Program-made: the position numbers and the translations under genes | Source: Juglans regia | Lineage: Eukaryota; Streptophyta; Magnoliopsida; Fagales; Juglandaceae | Reading direction: 5' to 3' | DNA: 64,000 nt | Assembly: GCF_001411555.2 (NCBI RefSeq) | Contig: NC_049910.1 | Span: forward strand, 31,777,150-31,841,149 | Notes under the pieces: generated by a model | What the model saw: the letters and a program-made list of their open reading frames with translations, nothing else | Told to the model about the DNA's origin: nothing | Databases searched by the model: none | Shown: positions 22,567 to 33,972 of the stretch, in pieces | Layout of the letters: every line of letters starts with the position of its first letter | Position numbering within the stretch: position 1 is the first letter of the stretch

Positions 22567-22592
22567 ATGAATATATTTATATATATATATAT
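22516..22592. repeat. (TA)n microsatellite
   Basis: A long TA run with GAA and TTT interruptions. Confidence 0.95.
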
Positions 22593-22788
22593 GAATAGAT
22601 CGAGCTTTGATCTTCATTGGCAAAGTCTTCATCATAAATACATGAGACCCCATCAACTAGTGTTGACAGGGTTGAAATTGTGGTTGGAAAGCGTAAGCGT
22701 GTATGAATTCCAAAAAAAACAAAAAAGGTGGTCCGAAACTCCGAGTTATATATTGATGCTGATATATATATATATATATGAACAGAAA

Positions 22789-22944
22789 AGATAGCATAGT
22801 GATATAATACAATAAGAATAAAGATTATATTGATGTATATCATATCGAAAAGCTAGTGATCTACAAATAGATAGCATAGTGATATAATACAATAAGAATA
22901 AAGATATATTGATGTATATCATATCGAAAAGCTAGTGATCTACA

Positions 22945-22947
<3 letters not shown>
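22789..22947. repeat. 80 bp tandem duplication
   Basis: Two nearly identical units beginning AGATAGCATAGTGATATAAT lie head to tail (22789-22868 and 22869-22947) and differ by a one-base indel. Confidence 0.93.

Positions 22948-23022
<75 letters not shown>
22946..23022. repeat. (TA)n-(GA)n compound microsatellite
   Basis: A TA run is followed directly by about 30 GA units. Confidence 0.95.
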
Positions 23023-23026
<4 letters not shown>

Positions 23027-23240
23027 TAGGGCTACTTCATCTAGTTAATTCATGCATGGGACCTTTTACAAGGCATCTAAAGGAACCTTCTGATCTTAAT
23101 CACGTTTTTTATAATTTACTTAATTTTGAATGCCTTCTTTTGGTTTTCCACAGTCTAAGACATGATCATGTAATGGTCTCTAGAACGCTCATATTAATGG
23201 TCAAACCTGGCTAGCTATAGACTCAATGCCAATCCAAGTT

Positions 23241-23459
23241 TTGTTCTCTCAACACATCTCATCTAATCTCATCCCATCAATATATATCATTATAATAACT
23301 TTCATAAATTCTTATATAAAATATAATAAACCATTCAACTTTTTCAAATCTTAAAACAATAATAATATTAAAAAATAATATTATAACAATATTATTTTAT
23401 TCAACTTTCAACTTTTATTTCAACTCATCTTATCTCAATTCACTATCCAAACCTAACCC
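23241..23459. mobile_element. MITE-like element, GAGATGAGTTGAG family
   Basis: Read in reverse it starts GTTAGGTTTGGATAGTGAAT and contains GAGATAAGATGAGTTG, followed by an AT-rich core with AAAGTTGAA and TTTGAAAAAGTTGAAT-like words. The same pattern is seen at 48487-48690 and, more diverged, at 48715-48950. Imperfect terminal inverted repeats and small size support a MITE. Confidence 0.6.
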
Positions 23460-23465
23460 ATTTAA

Positions 23466-24199
23466 GTTTTTGAATGTCTGTTCAATTTGATAAGATATAT
23501 GTAATGGTCCCTGGCTAGCTACTCCTGTCCTAGCTTGTATTATATGTATATCTGGGACTCTCTACTGATCCTGAGAGTCACTATAATTAAGGATGATCAA
23601 TCATAATTCCTCGGAGAGATAGAGACAATAAAACAAAGTCAAAATCATGGAAACATCATTATTAATGTTGCAATGTACAGTGATTACAATAATACTACAT
23701 GCACGTACGATCACCAGTACTGCTACCATGCCACGGCCAGTAAAAACACACACACACATATAAGGGTAAAATATCCTAAACTACTCTTTTGGTTCTTAAT
23801 TTTAACCTTTCTAAATTTTTAATGTTTCTAATCACATCCCCCAGCAGTGATATTAACACAGATTACACAAGAAATGAAAATTTCCCTCAGCACTCCAATC
23901 CTCCAAACTTCTTACCCTATATGTTTACCTAGCTAGCTAGGTCGATCGAGTGCACGCAATTTGAATGTTTTTATCCTTATCGATGCTAGTACTTTTTCTA
24001 GCTGTTCTTTCCCTGCATGCTTTCCTCTAAACAAATGGGGCAGCTTTAATTTCATGGCACAATCATCTTGTTCATGGCTCCATTGAAGAAGATTATACAC
24101 GGTTGATTGCATCGATCTGTAGTCATTTTTATCAGCTTATAATTCATGTCGTGGTAGTATAGTGCACGAGCAAATGAAAGCCATATAATTGGATGTGGC
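23466..24199. other. 3' flank of the YUC2-like gene
   Basis: AT-rich sequence downstream of the gene's stop codon. The near part (24199 toward 23950) presumably holds the 3' untranslated region; no clear polyadenylation signal was chosen. No other gene is seen. Confidence 0.4.
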
Positions 24200-26507
24200 T
24201 CAGCTTTCCAGCTGTGCTCTAAAGTCTATATCTTCTGCAATCTTCCTGGCATCGGCAGACGTGCCTAGCAGGCCACGTTTGGTGAATCCCACAGCGTACA
24301 GCCCGCATCCGCCTTTCCATCCTTTCGGGAATGGTTCCCGAGGCAACCCATCTTTCTCGGAGAACATGTCACTCTCCTGATGACAACAAAATTTCAACTT
24401 CTTACAATTTCCTTTACTCGTGAATGAACACATGCTTGAGATTGTATATACATAAATTATATAAGCACATGCTCCTACCTTTAACCAAGATGGGACATTA
24501 CTTTTGTATCCCGTGGCCAAAATGATAGCATCGAACTTTTCTACTTTCCCATCAGCGAACTCCACAGCATGGTGCGTTAGTCGCTTTATTGCGTTGTATA
24601 CCTATATCCACGATGTGGGGGTGAAAGTTAGCTAGGCTTCTAGTTATCAAGGTGACATGTTTGATCATGTTACAAAACAATGTGTTTCAAAGTTGTAAAA
24701 AATGTCTGATTATTTAAGGACTAAGAGTTACACACACACACACACACACTCTCAATGAACCTTGATGTTCCCTGTCTTGATCTTGGCGAGTGTTCCAACA
24801 TCTAACACGGGCGTCTTGCCAGACTTGTTCTTGAGCTCAAGAGGACCAAGCTTTGGGCGATTTAGACCAAATTGAGCGGTGTCCCCAAGCATCATGCGTG
24901 ACATCAGAAGTAAGAATTGATCCACGAGGGGCATGGGGAGCCACTTGAGCAGCCACATGGACAATCCAAAAGTTGATCTTCCCAGCATCTCCTGGGGCAA
25001 GACATGCACCTGCAACATAATTTTAGGAAAAAGATCATGTGGTTAAAATAATAGAAATTAAAGGGCTAAAGATGTTGCATGGGACCTCTGATGATCAGTC
25101 CCGATAGCTCGTGTTAATCATTTGTGCCTCTTCTAGGGCATGACTTCCATGTCATTTTTCCATACCTAAAAATCTGCAAAATTGACACTAACTTCGGAGT
25201 TTTTTTTTTTTTAATTTTGTAGTAACAATTTTATATAAAAAAGGTACAATATTAGGCTATATGACATAAGATTTTGTTCTGCTGGCCATTGTTGCGCATG
25301 CCAACAAGTAGCAAGAAAGTTAGAAAATGATGACCTCTTCTCCTGATGAAAAGTTCTTTATGGACAGACTCGATTTTTTTTTTTCCATGGCTTTTACTGT
25401 TTACAGACTTCCGTTTTCTTTTGAGTAAAACCCTCGCCAGAATAGAAAAATAAAAGTCCAGATTAAGTCAACACCACAACAGTAAAAAATCGTCGAGCAC
25501 AAAGAAAAACAGGAAATTATTAACTGCCATAAATCAATATTAAAGTTATATCATTTCCGCCCATACTTATAAAGCAATGAGAAGAACCGCTTCGGGAAAT
25601 GTTTGAATAAACTTCACAAAGCTATATATTGCTGTTTAGCAGAGGTTTGAAATGTAATATTTCTTGTGTCGGAAGATTTCAAACTTCTTAATTTAATGGT
25701 TTCATTTCAGCTAATTTTGATGCTGTGAAGCAAGAACAACTTGCTCATGATAAACTGATCAGCTGCCTGTTTATCAAATATAATAGTCTGAGTTTAGTTT
25801 GATAAGAATTTAAATATGCTCACCGAATCTCTAACCACTAGGGAAGGGCGAGCATTATAGTTGCAGAGATCGAAGCAGACCTCCATGCCTGAGTTCCCGC
25901 ATCCAACCACCAAAACACTCTTTCCACTAAACATATCCCCGCTCTTGTACGCACTTGTGTGGATCATAGTTCCACAAAATTCATTCATTCCCTCAATTTC
26001 TGGCACAACATTCTCTGCATTCTCTCCAGTTGCAACTATCAGCCATTTGCTCGCGTACTCTGCTTCTTCATTTTTCAAGCTCTTTGTCTTAACCCTCCAG
26101 AAAGCTCCAACTTGATCAAACTTTGCACTCACCACTGTTTCGTTGAATACAGGTTTTATCTCAAAACGGTCTGCGTAGGCCATTAAATATGCCACAAACT
26201 GTTGTTTAGTTGGGTACGTAGGGAAATTCTTGGGGAATGGCATGAAGGGGAGCTCACAGAATTTCTTTGGAAGGTGAAGACGGAGACGGTCATAGGTCTT
26301 TTGCTGCCATAAGGAAGCTAGGCAAGCAGCTCTTTCGAGAATTAAGCTTGGAATACCTCTTTGTTTGAGACAAGCTGCTGCAGCTAAACCTGAAGGGCCA
26401 GCCCCAACTATGACAGGCCCTGGCACCCACTTATACCTTGGCTTCGCCGTCTTTTGGTCGAGATGGTCATGGATTCGCTTGCCTCCCAATTCTTTCAAGT
26501 AGTCCAT
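24200..26507 (-). CDS. YUC2: YUCCA flavin-containing monooxygenase (YUC2-like), four exons
   Basis: YUCCA enzymes use FAD and NADPH to convert indole-3-pyruvate to indole-3-acetic acid, the main route to auxin. Exons on the minus strand are 26507-25824, 25009-24761, 24601-24479 and 24376-24200 (684, 249, 123 and 177 bp). All three introns are phase 0 with GT-AG borders, giving 410 residues, the normal family length. An in-frame TAG lies just upstream of the ATG. Visible motifs are FAD-binding GAGPSG (residues 35-40), ATGENAE (159-165), the FMO-type F-x-G-x3-H-x3-Y (177-187), NADPH-binding GCGNSG (202-207) and ATGY (340-343). The N-terminus (LGGKRIHDH) and the segments LPQEMLG and FSEKDGLP resemble Arabidopsis YUC2 most; the subclade is inferred from memory. 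There is no stop or frameshift, so it looks functional. It is the only intact host gene here. Confidence 0.95.
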
Positions 26508-27150
26508 AAACAGCTAGCTGGTGAGAAAAGCCAAAGGGAAAGAGTTGCAATAAGATTTAAACTGATCACTTGGCTTCAGAGTGCCATGGGTCGACGTTCA
26601 TGCAAAAGAAGAAAACGGAGGATGATATCGATACGTGATTATGACAGAGACTCAACTAATGGAATAGAGCTCGGGAACTCTGGCGCTCTCTTTGAGTGAG
26701 TATTAGGTGAGATTTTGGACAGAACATATTGGGAAGTCCTGGATTTCTGGAAATACGGATCATCAGGAGGGTTTCAGACACTTTTAGGAAATGTGGGCTT
26801 GATCTTTTGGTTATGTTTAGTGGAGCTGAAAATGGAGAGCCAGATCAGCTGCGGAGCATGAAGAGGAAGAGCTTTAATTTGCTTAGAGAGCTGGAATGAG
26901 AGAACAAGAGAGGTTATTTTATTGTGGCAGTAGTATAGTGGGCTTGGGGGTAGATATATCGGTGGCTCTTGGTTAGGTTTTCTTTTTTGTTAGTTTTCTG
27001 TGCAGAAAAGGACAAAGAAGGGAGGTGTGGGACCAAAGATTAGAGTTCTTTACATGTACCTTTGATTAGGGCATCTACGGAATGTGCGAGACGAGTCTAC
27101 AAAGAGTCCCACCAAATGAAAAGCTGTAATTACTGCCCGCTTGGATCTTT
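26508..27150. other. Upstream region of the YUC2-like gene
   Basis: This should hold the promoter and 5' leader, read on the minus strand. I could not fix a TATA box with confidence; no gene is seen in it. Confidence 0.4.
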
Positions 27151-27490
27151 ATACGTTCTTATAAATCTCAATATCTAAATATTATTTAAATATAATTATT
27201 CTTTAATTTTAAATTTTCAAATTTTTCATTTAATTATTTTCTAATCATTACAATTTTTTTAAATTTTTAAATAAATATAAAAAATAATTCAATTTTTTCA
27301 AATTTTAAAATAAAAATTATATTTTAACATTAATATTTTCACTTTATAAAAAATAAATAATTAAACATTAAAATAATCTAAATAATTTTATTCAACTTTT
27401 TTTTTATTTTTTAAAAATTTATAAAATATCATAACATAAATTATTTTATTATTATTTATAAATTTCTCATCACATTTCAACATCATTCAG
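27151..27490. repeat. AT-rich MITE-like block upstream of YUC2-like gene
   Basis: About 340 bp of extremely AT-rich sequence with words such as TTTTTTCAAATTTTAAAATA shared with the MITE-like elements at 23241 and 48715. No clear terminal repeats could be read, so this may be a decayed copy. Confidence 0.35.
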
Positions 27491-27790
27491 GAGTAAGTAG
27501 AGAGATAAAATATCTTAGCATCCTGCCTATAATTACCCGAATTCATGACCCATGCACATCCTCGATCAAACCTTATAAACTTAATCATCAAACCAACCAA
27601 TAACATCCTCCTATGTACACATATACTTTACCCCACAGGTTCAAATCATATATATAGAGAGAGAGATCTACACGTACTTTTTACAACGACATGTTGCTAC
27701 TCCAGTCACCCATTGATGGCACTGCTCAATCAAAAGCAGTGGGCGTTGGGGATGAAATGCAGATCATGGTCAACCAATATTGTTCTAATT
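27491..27790. other. Non-coding interval
   Basis: A short GA run at ~27656; no gene is seen. Confidence 0.45.
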
Positions 27791-28010
27791 CACTACAAGA
27801 ATTATGGGTTTTTACCATGAATTTTTTTCCCTAATCACACGGTGGTGGCAAATAATTACCGAATCACACGAAAACTATTTGTGAAAAATAAAACATGCCT
27901 TTTCTCACAAAATTCTGTCGGGAAGTAAAACTTTGTGGAAAAAATATGTTTTTACAGAGGAAAAAGATTTATTGTGGCGATATTTGTTCGCCGCAATATT
28001 TGTTGTAGTA
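27791..28010. mobile_element. Small CACTA-like MITE
   Basis: The left end reads CACTACAAGAATTATGGG; the right end in reverse reads TACTACAACAAATATTGCGG and contains CGCCGC/GTGGCGA words like those of the 5.7 kb element at 11633. About 220 bp, non-coding. No clean 3 bp target duplication was found. Confidence 0.5.
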
Positions 28011-28416
28011 TAAGTATGTTATATATATGGACGTCTTGAAAATGTTTGGCGTGATTTGCAGCCAAGTTTTCAGGCCCCAAACTATATAATATTCTGACAG
28101 AGAGTCTCTAGCGAGATCAAAGATATATAAACCCTAGAACCAGATGTTTGAATAATAAGATGATTTATCGATCGTGTCCCAAAATCTTATGATCTCTAAG
28201 TGACTTATCGATCAGCCTAACACATTTATTACATAACTTGTTTTACTTAATTATATTCATCTGTCACTCAATTTCACTTAAAATAGATCAATTCATTTAG
28301 ATAATTTTATTTGATGATTTCATAGTCACTTTTATGTTTTTTTTACGTTTCTATTGACATGTCTTTAATTTCTCAATTTGATTATGTCATAATCTCTCCC
28401 CGTTATGATTATAAGT
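28011..28416. other. Non-coding interval
   Basis: AT-rich; ends with the AGT target duplication (28414-28416) of the CACTA element that follows. No gene is seen. Confidence 0.45.
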
Positions 28417-28516
28417 CACTAAAAGAAATTTGACTTTTAGGGATGAAATTTGTTAGGAACGAATTAAATTTTGTCCCTAAAAGTCATTTTTGTCTCAAAA
28501 AATGCCTGAGCTACTA

Positions 28517-28725
28517 AATTCGTTCGAATGGCAAAATATCCATTCGAACAAGATATTTTGTGACGAACAAAATCGTCTCAAAAAAGGAAAACCGTTCAAA
28601 TGGAACAAAATAGATTCGAACATAGAATTAATGTCCATTTGAACCGTATATAATCTGTTCGAATAATAATATTGGCAGAAAATTAATTTATTTTTCTCGA
28701 GAAAAGTTAATAACCGTTCGAGACA
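28517..28725. repeat. Copy 1 left subterminal TTCGAA-motif array
   Basis: Repeated words of the type CGTTCGAATGG and CATTCGAAC, and decayed forms (TTTGAAC, TTCAAATG), lie at short spacing in both orientations. By analogy with En/Spm they are candidate binding sites for the element's DNA-binding protein. Confidence 0.7.
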
Positions 28726-29129
28726 CTTTTTAAATTAATTTTTTTATTAGTATGGATTTGTGCATATATTTTTTCCATTAAAGTAATAAATATTTTTTCC
28801 ATTAATTTGTTATCATTTTCAAAATATAAAAATGTATATATATATATATTATATTATGATTTGCAGTTAAAATATTTATAAATTCATAAATGAATTTTAT
28901 GTAATTAACTTCAAAACTTTATAGTGATTTCTTTTATGTTAAATTTATATAAATATAACTTTAAAAATAGTATCATTTTTTATATTATCATGAACGACAA
29001 GTAAAATGAAAAAAATAAACAAAGTAGTAAACACAAAAAATAAAAACCATATATTAATTACATCTCAAATATATAATATTCAATACAACATAAAAAAGTA
29101 AAATAATAATTAAAACGATCATTGGGTCC

Positions 29130-30124
29130 TTAGTAGATCAACATCATCTTGCAACATTTTAATAGATCATTCCAGATCCCTAAGCTTCTCCACGATGGGC
29201 TCAACGAACTCCACAAACAAAGCTCGTACCTGATCCAAATAGCCCCAGGAGTCTGTTTCTCAACAGTAGTAGCACTACTAGAAGTTGGATCTATGGGAGG
29301 ATCACTAGGTTGTTCTGGTGCAGTCTTCCGCAAGTGCCCATTGCTCTTGCTGAATGTGATCTTGTTAAAGGGCCCCATCTGTGGCGACCTCCCCTCAGTG
29401 GCCAACACTGTAACCCCGGATCGGAGTAGAAGGTTAGATATCAACAGTGCAAATAGTAGACTACCTCTACTAGAAAAGCGTGACTCCGATCGAATGCGAA
29501 GGAATAAATACAATACCAGATCAATGGGATCCCCCCGTGCTATATGCAGCAAAAATCTGGTTCGATCGATCCCAAAATCAGTCTTGTGTTTTTTCAGATC
29601 GATATTATAGCCACGATAATCGTTTGTGAGACCATTATCATGTAGATCTTCATCCTCACTACCATCTGAACTAGCATCCGAATTTGCATTCGGGGTTAGC
29701 GTAGAGGATGCGGCCGGTGTGTCAGAATCAAATGATGCGCCGCTGGTCCCCGTGTAACTGCTGCAGGATATGCGTCAACCAAGCTTGGGATGTCAAGGAA
29801 CTCAGCAATAATGCGGGGAGAGAAATTAATAGTCACTCCCCTGACCGATAGGGTGTAGAAAAAAACATCAGCGCTAAGTTCTCCCATGGCACGGTAGAAC
29901 TCACCAACTATTTCTGGATATATAGTCCCCCGTTGCTCACAGATCGGTATCCATCTTCGCTCGATGAAGATGGACTGTATGCTTCGTCCCTCCCATGAAA
30001 GATCGAAGAAGTCAGACAAAATGACTGGACGCTCGACAAGTATAGGCCTCGTCTCTTGAGCATGAGCTGCTCCACTAATTTGGCTGGGCTGATCTCTCGC
30101 ACGTTTTTTTCTACTGGATACCAT
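29130..30124 (-). pseudogene. Copy 1 minus-strand transposon gene (plant transposon protein family)
   Basis: The ATG at 30124 gives MVSSRKKRARDQ, a basic start that could be a nuclear localisation signal. The segment FDLSWEGRSIQSIFIERRWI...EIVGEFYRAM...YTLSVRGVTINFSPRIIAEFLDIP resembles the plant 'putative transposon protein' family (Pfam PF20167 as I recall), often found next to gag-like or transposase genes. The first frame ends at 29696. The similarity resumes in another frame at 29552-29130, with DPIDLVLYLFLRIRSES and SLLFALLISNLLLRSG, so at least one frameshift is present in 29553-29695. It is divergent from the transposase genes, and a homologue sits at the same place in copy 2. Its biochemical role is unknown to me. 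Confidence 0.7.
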
Positions 30125-30224
30125 TGATATATTATTTAACTGTAAGGAAAGTAAGAATATAATTAACCATAATATTTTAAATTATATTATTGAGGAATTA
30201 TTGTATATTGAATTGAATTGAAAT

Positions 30225-30830
30225 AATTCGTTCGAACAGAACATATTTTGTTCGAACTAGTCAAATCTATTCGAATGGACTGGTCTGTTCATTCGAACGG
30301 GAAATCTTTGTTCATTCGAACGAATTTATTTTGTTCGAACAGAAATAATGATGTTTGGCAACTGAACGTTCGAACAGACTAGAGTTAGTTCGAACGTGAA
30401 GAAGCCAAACAGCCATGGCTGAGTCGACTCAGTCTCGAACTGAAAAACTTCCTATCTAGATGTTATCATTTGTTTTAATCGGTAGAAATGATTAAGGAGT
30501 GAAGCCCAATCATTTCTACCGATTATTTTGATGTTATTTCTACGGAATACACCAAAATGGATGGATTTCGGATTCAAAATCCATACCCCCAAACACAACT
30601 CATTCATGCAAAAAACTAAACAATAGAGGTGGAGAGTTGACCCATACCTCTTAGAAGTTCAAATGTTGAGTTGCAACGGCGGTTGAGTGGTTTTTTCGCT
30701 GCGGAGATAAGGGGCGAACTTAGAGGCTCTCGGCGGTTGCTGGTTCGAATGAGAGAGTTTGTGGAATTGTATTCGAACTACGTCTATAATAACCGTGGCA
30801 TCTCGTTCAAACTGGATAAATATTCGTCTG
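30225..30830. repeat. Copy 1 internal TTCGAA-motif array, left of AT spacer
   Basis: Dense TTCGAAC/GTTCGAA words at 30228-30390 and again at 30740-30830, just upstream of the minus-strand gene. Same motif as the termini. Confidence 0.7.
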
Positions 30831-30837
30831 AACGGTT

Positions 30838-31876
30838 ATTATATTAATATATTTATAATTATATTACTAATAGTAGTATATAATAATACTAATATTACAA
30901 AGTACAAAAGTATTAAAATAAAACTAATAATAGTATTAAAAAACTTTTAATTAATATATTTAGTATATTATTTGCAAATATATTTATTCAATTATACTGA
31001 GTATGTACTAAGTACTTAGTATAATTACAATGGCTTAATTATATATCTACTATATATAAGTTATGATAACTATGCTCGTATAGTTTATATAAAATTATAA
31101 CACTAACTATAGTTACTAGTTATATAATTGTAGTGTAAATATTATATATAGTTACTATATAGCTATAGTAGTTATTAACTATAGTAGTTATTAGTTATAT
31201 AGCTACTACAGTGTAAATATTATATATAGTTACTATATAGCTATAGCTATTATAAGTTATGATAACTATACAAGTTAATATAATTAATATAAATATAGAT
31301 ATTGTAGCTATTAGTTATATAGCTACTACAATATAAGTATTATATAGTTACTATATAGCTATAACTATTATAAGTTATGATAAATATACAAGTTAATATA
31401 ATTAATATATATATAGTAGCTATTAGTTATATAGCTACTACAGTGTAAGTAGTATAAGTTATGATAACTATATAAGTTAAAATAATTAATATATATATAG
31501 TAGTTATTAGTTATATAGCTACTATAGTGTAAGTATTATATATAGTTACTATATAGCTATAGTTATTAAGTTATGATAACTATACAAATTAATATAATTA
31601 ATATAAATATAGATATAGTAGTTATTAGTTTTATAGGTGCTACAGTGTAAGTATTATAAGTTATGATAACTATACAAGTTATCATAAGTACTATAGTTAC
31701 TATAGTTACTATAGCTACTACAGTGCAAGTATTATAAGTTATGATAACTATACAAGTTATCATAACTATAGTAAGTAGTTACTATAATTATAAGTTACTA
31801 TAACTATACTTATTATATTTTATATTACAATGTAGTAAGTTATATAATATATAGTGCAAAATTAGAAGACCAAAAG

Positions 31877-31917
<41 letters not shown>

Positions 31918-32065
31918 GTACTATATATTGATAGTTAGTATATAATATAAGTATTATATTAACTATTATACTTGTAGTACATTATATATTATCAATTATA
32001 ATATAAAATAGTTGCTATAATATATAGTTATTATATACTATATAATATTAAAATATTTTGTGATT
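30838..32065. repeat. AT-rich minisatellite spacer in copy 1
   Basis: Nearly pure A/T sequence. Between ~31020 and 31790, units of about 77-120 bp recur, each with variants of GCTACTACAGTGTAAGTATT, TAAGTTATGATAACTATACA and GTTACTATATAGCTATAG. It separates the two divergent transcription units. Confidence 0.85.
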
Positions 32066-32067
32066 AG

Positions 32068-32375
32068 TTTGAACCCACTAACGTCCCGTTCGAACAGTTT
32101 CATTTCGTAGAATGTGTTTGGAGGGAAACTTCACGCCAAATACTATGAATGTTTGTTTATTCAAATGTGAAAATTCGTCATTCGAACGCACTGGTCGGAT
32201 AGTGTTACGAAAATACCCTTTGAGCTTATCTACATTTAAAGAATATGCCAAGGAATATTCTGATTTGTAGTTCGAATAACAAAATTACACGTTCGAACGT
32301 GAAATAATTCACGACAGATTTGGCGCCTATTCAAAATTTTCTTGTTCAAATGCATAAATGTCCAGTTTGAACGAG
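32068..32375. repeat. Copy 1 internal TTCGAA-motif array, right of AT spacer
   Basis: GTTCGAACAG (~32088), ATTCGAACGC (~32177), GTTCGAATAAC (~32269) and CGTTCGAACGTG (~32290), with decayed forms nearby, lie upstream of the purine-rich leader. Confidence 0.7.
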
Positions 32376-32456
32376 ACTTCACAGATTCAAGTACCTCAAC
32401 CTTCAGTACATTTTCACAATTGATGAAAATTTGTTTGGAGGCAGAGCACGGCAGTC

Positions 32457-32559
32457 AATTTTGTGTGTGTGAGAGAGTATTGTGGAGAGAGAGAGAGAGA
32501 GGAACAGACTTACTGAGAGAATGGATTCTTGAGAGAGAGAGATAGGAGAGTTTATAAAA
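32457..32559 (+). other. Copy 1 probable transposase leader exon
   Basis: The GA-rich segment ends AAAAG|GTATAATTG, a plausible 5' splice site. Copy 2 has an equivalent GA-rich segment ending in TTG|GTAAGT at 54783. I read both as the 5' untranslated exon of the transposase transcript; the start is arbitrary. Confidence 0.4.
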
Positions 32560-33504
32560 GGTATAATTGTTTTTGCTCTATATTTTTTTGTATTTCGAGT
32601 TTCATTAATATTAGTTTATTGCACATGGGTTTTCTCATAATATGTTTTATGTTTATGTAGGTATTGTGGATTGATACTTTTGTTTGAATTGTTTAAATTC
32701 GAGGTAATATTTATGATTTTTAGATTTTTGATAATTTATAATTTATAATTAATTATGTTAAATTTTTGGGATATTTATGTTTGTGCAATCCCATTTAAAA
32801 TGGGCACTCTGCCAATATACATCTTATGAGATTGTGATTGTGAAAATTGTGTTTTGTGATAAATATTTTGTCTTTGTTTCATGTTTGAAATCTGAATTTG
32901 TCCCATTCAAACGCTATAATGTTAGTTCAAACGGAATCATGTACAATAAAAATCTTGCTCAAACAACATCCTAATATAACACAACAATTATAAAATTATA
33001 AGATATAAAAATATAAAATAATATAGTATAATTACAAAATATTTTGCACTAAAAAATATAGTAATTGCTTAAATTATAATATAATATAACATAATTATAT
33101 AATATAGTAATTGCTTAAAAATAATATAATATAATTATAAAATATACTTATAATATAGTATAATTACAAAATATTATGCACTAAAATTAAATTAGAAACT
33201 TAAAATGTAGATATAATATAGCAATTATTCATAGTTAAATTAATGTTTAATACTTATAAAAAATTTAATTAAAAAAATAATATAGTATAATTACAATATA
33301 TTATGCATTAAAATTAAACTAGAAACTTAAAATATAATATAACATGGTAATTGTTCATAGTTAAATTAATGTATAATACTTATAAAATATTTATAATATT
33401 GGTGATTAGGAATGTAATTTTGTAATGTATTTGTGTTTTGGAATGTGATTTTATTGTATAATTGTATTAGGAGTTGGATAGTTTTGAATTTTAGGATTAT
33501 TTTT

Positions 33505-33870
33505 ATATGTACTTAAACCTTAGACTCATTCGAGAGTTGTGGCCAAATATTCTCTTAAAGAATGTTTGGGTACAATTCTTGATTTGCCCAAAGTGAACAG
33601 TTTGTGATTCTATCATCTATACGACAGATATATTCAATTTAAACTCTTGTGTTAGTCAATTAAAATTTTGGTTAAGCAATTCCTTACATTCTTCGGGTAT
33701 GTGGTCTGTAAGTTTCTCGGCCCATTAATAGGGTTGATGACTTATCGTGACTAGCATACTTGGAGAATTGTAGGAAAATACTATCGAAATTTGTACTAAT
33801 ATTAGAGTTTAGAACTGAGTATATATGTGATATAGATGATAGTCTCTCGAATGGGATAGGATCAACTACC
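33505..33870 (+). promoter_or_regulatory. Copy 1 conserved non-coding leader block
   Basis: The block (ACCTTAGACTC..., TTGTGGCCAAA..., CTTACATTCTTCGGGTATG...) has no open frame, yet matches copy 2 (55690-56050) at about the same level as the transposase coding region. It lies directly before the transposase start and is probably transcribed leader or an intron-borne regulatory block. Confidence 0.55.
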
Positions 33871-33972
33871 TTATAAAAGTTAGATTTTTTTTATAGTGTT
33901 TATCCTATGCATTTGGTGTTTCTTGATAGACATCCGATAAGTAACGGAAATACAGGATAAAAGTTGGATGCT

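Noticed and set aside
22438..22843. Frames with YIYIYIYI repeats on both strands
   Set aside because: Translations of (TA)n microsatellites.
29149..29610. 153-codon plus-strand open frame
   Set aside because: It is the antisense of the minus-strand transposon gene, whose motifs match its copy 2 homologue.
31020..31800. Possible CRISPR-like or centromeric repeat array
   Set aside because: Repeat spacing is irregular, units are pure AT and there are no unique spacers; it lies inside a CACTA element.
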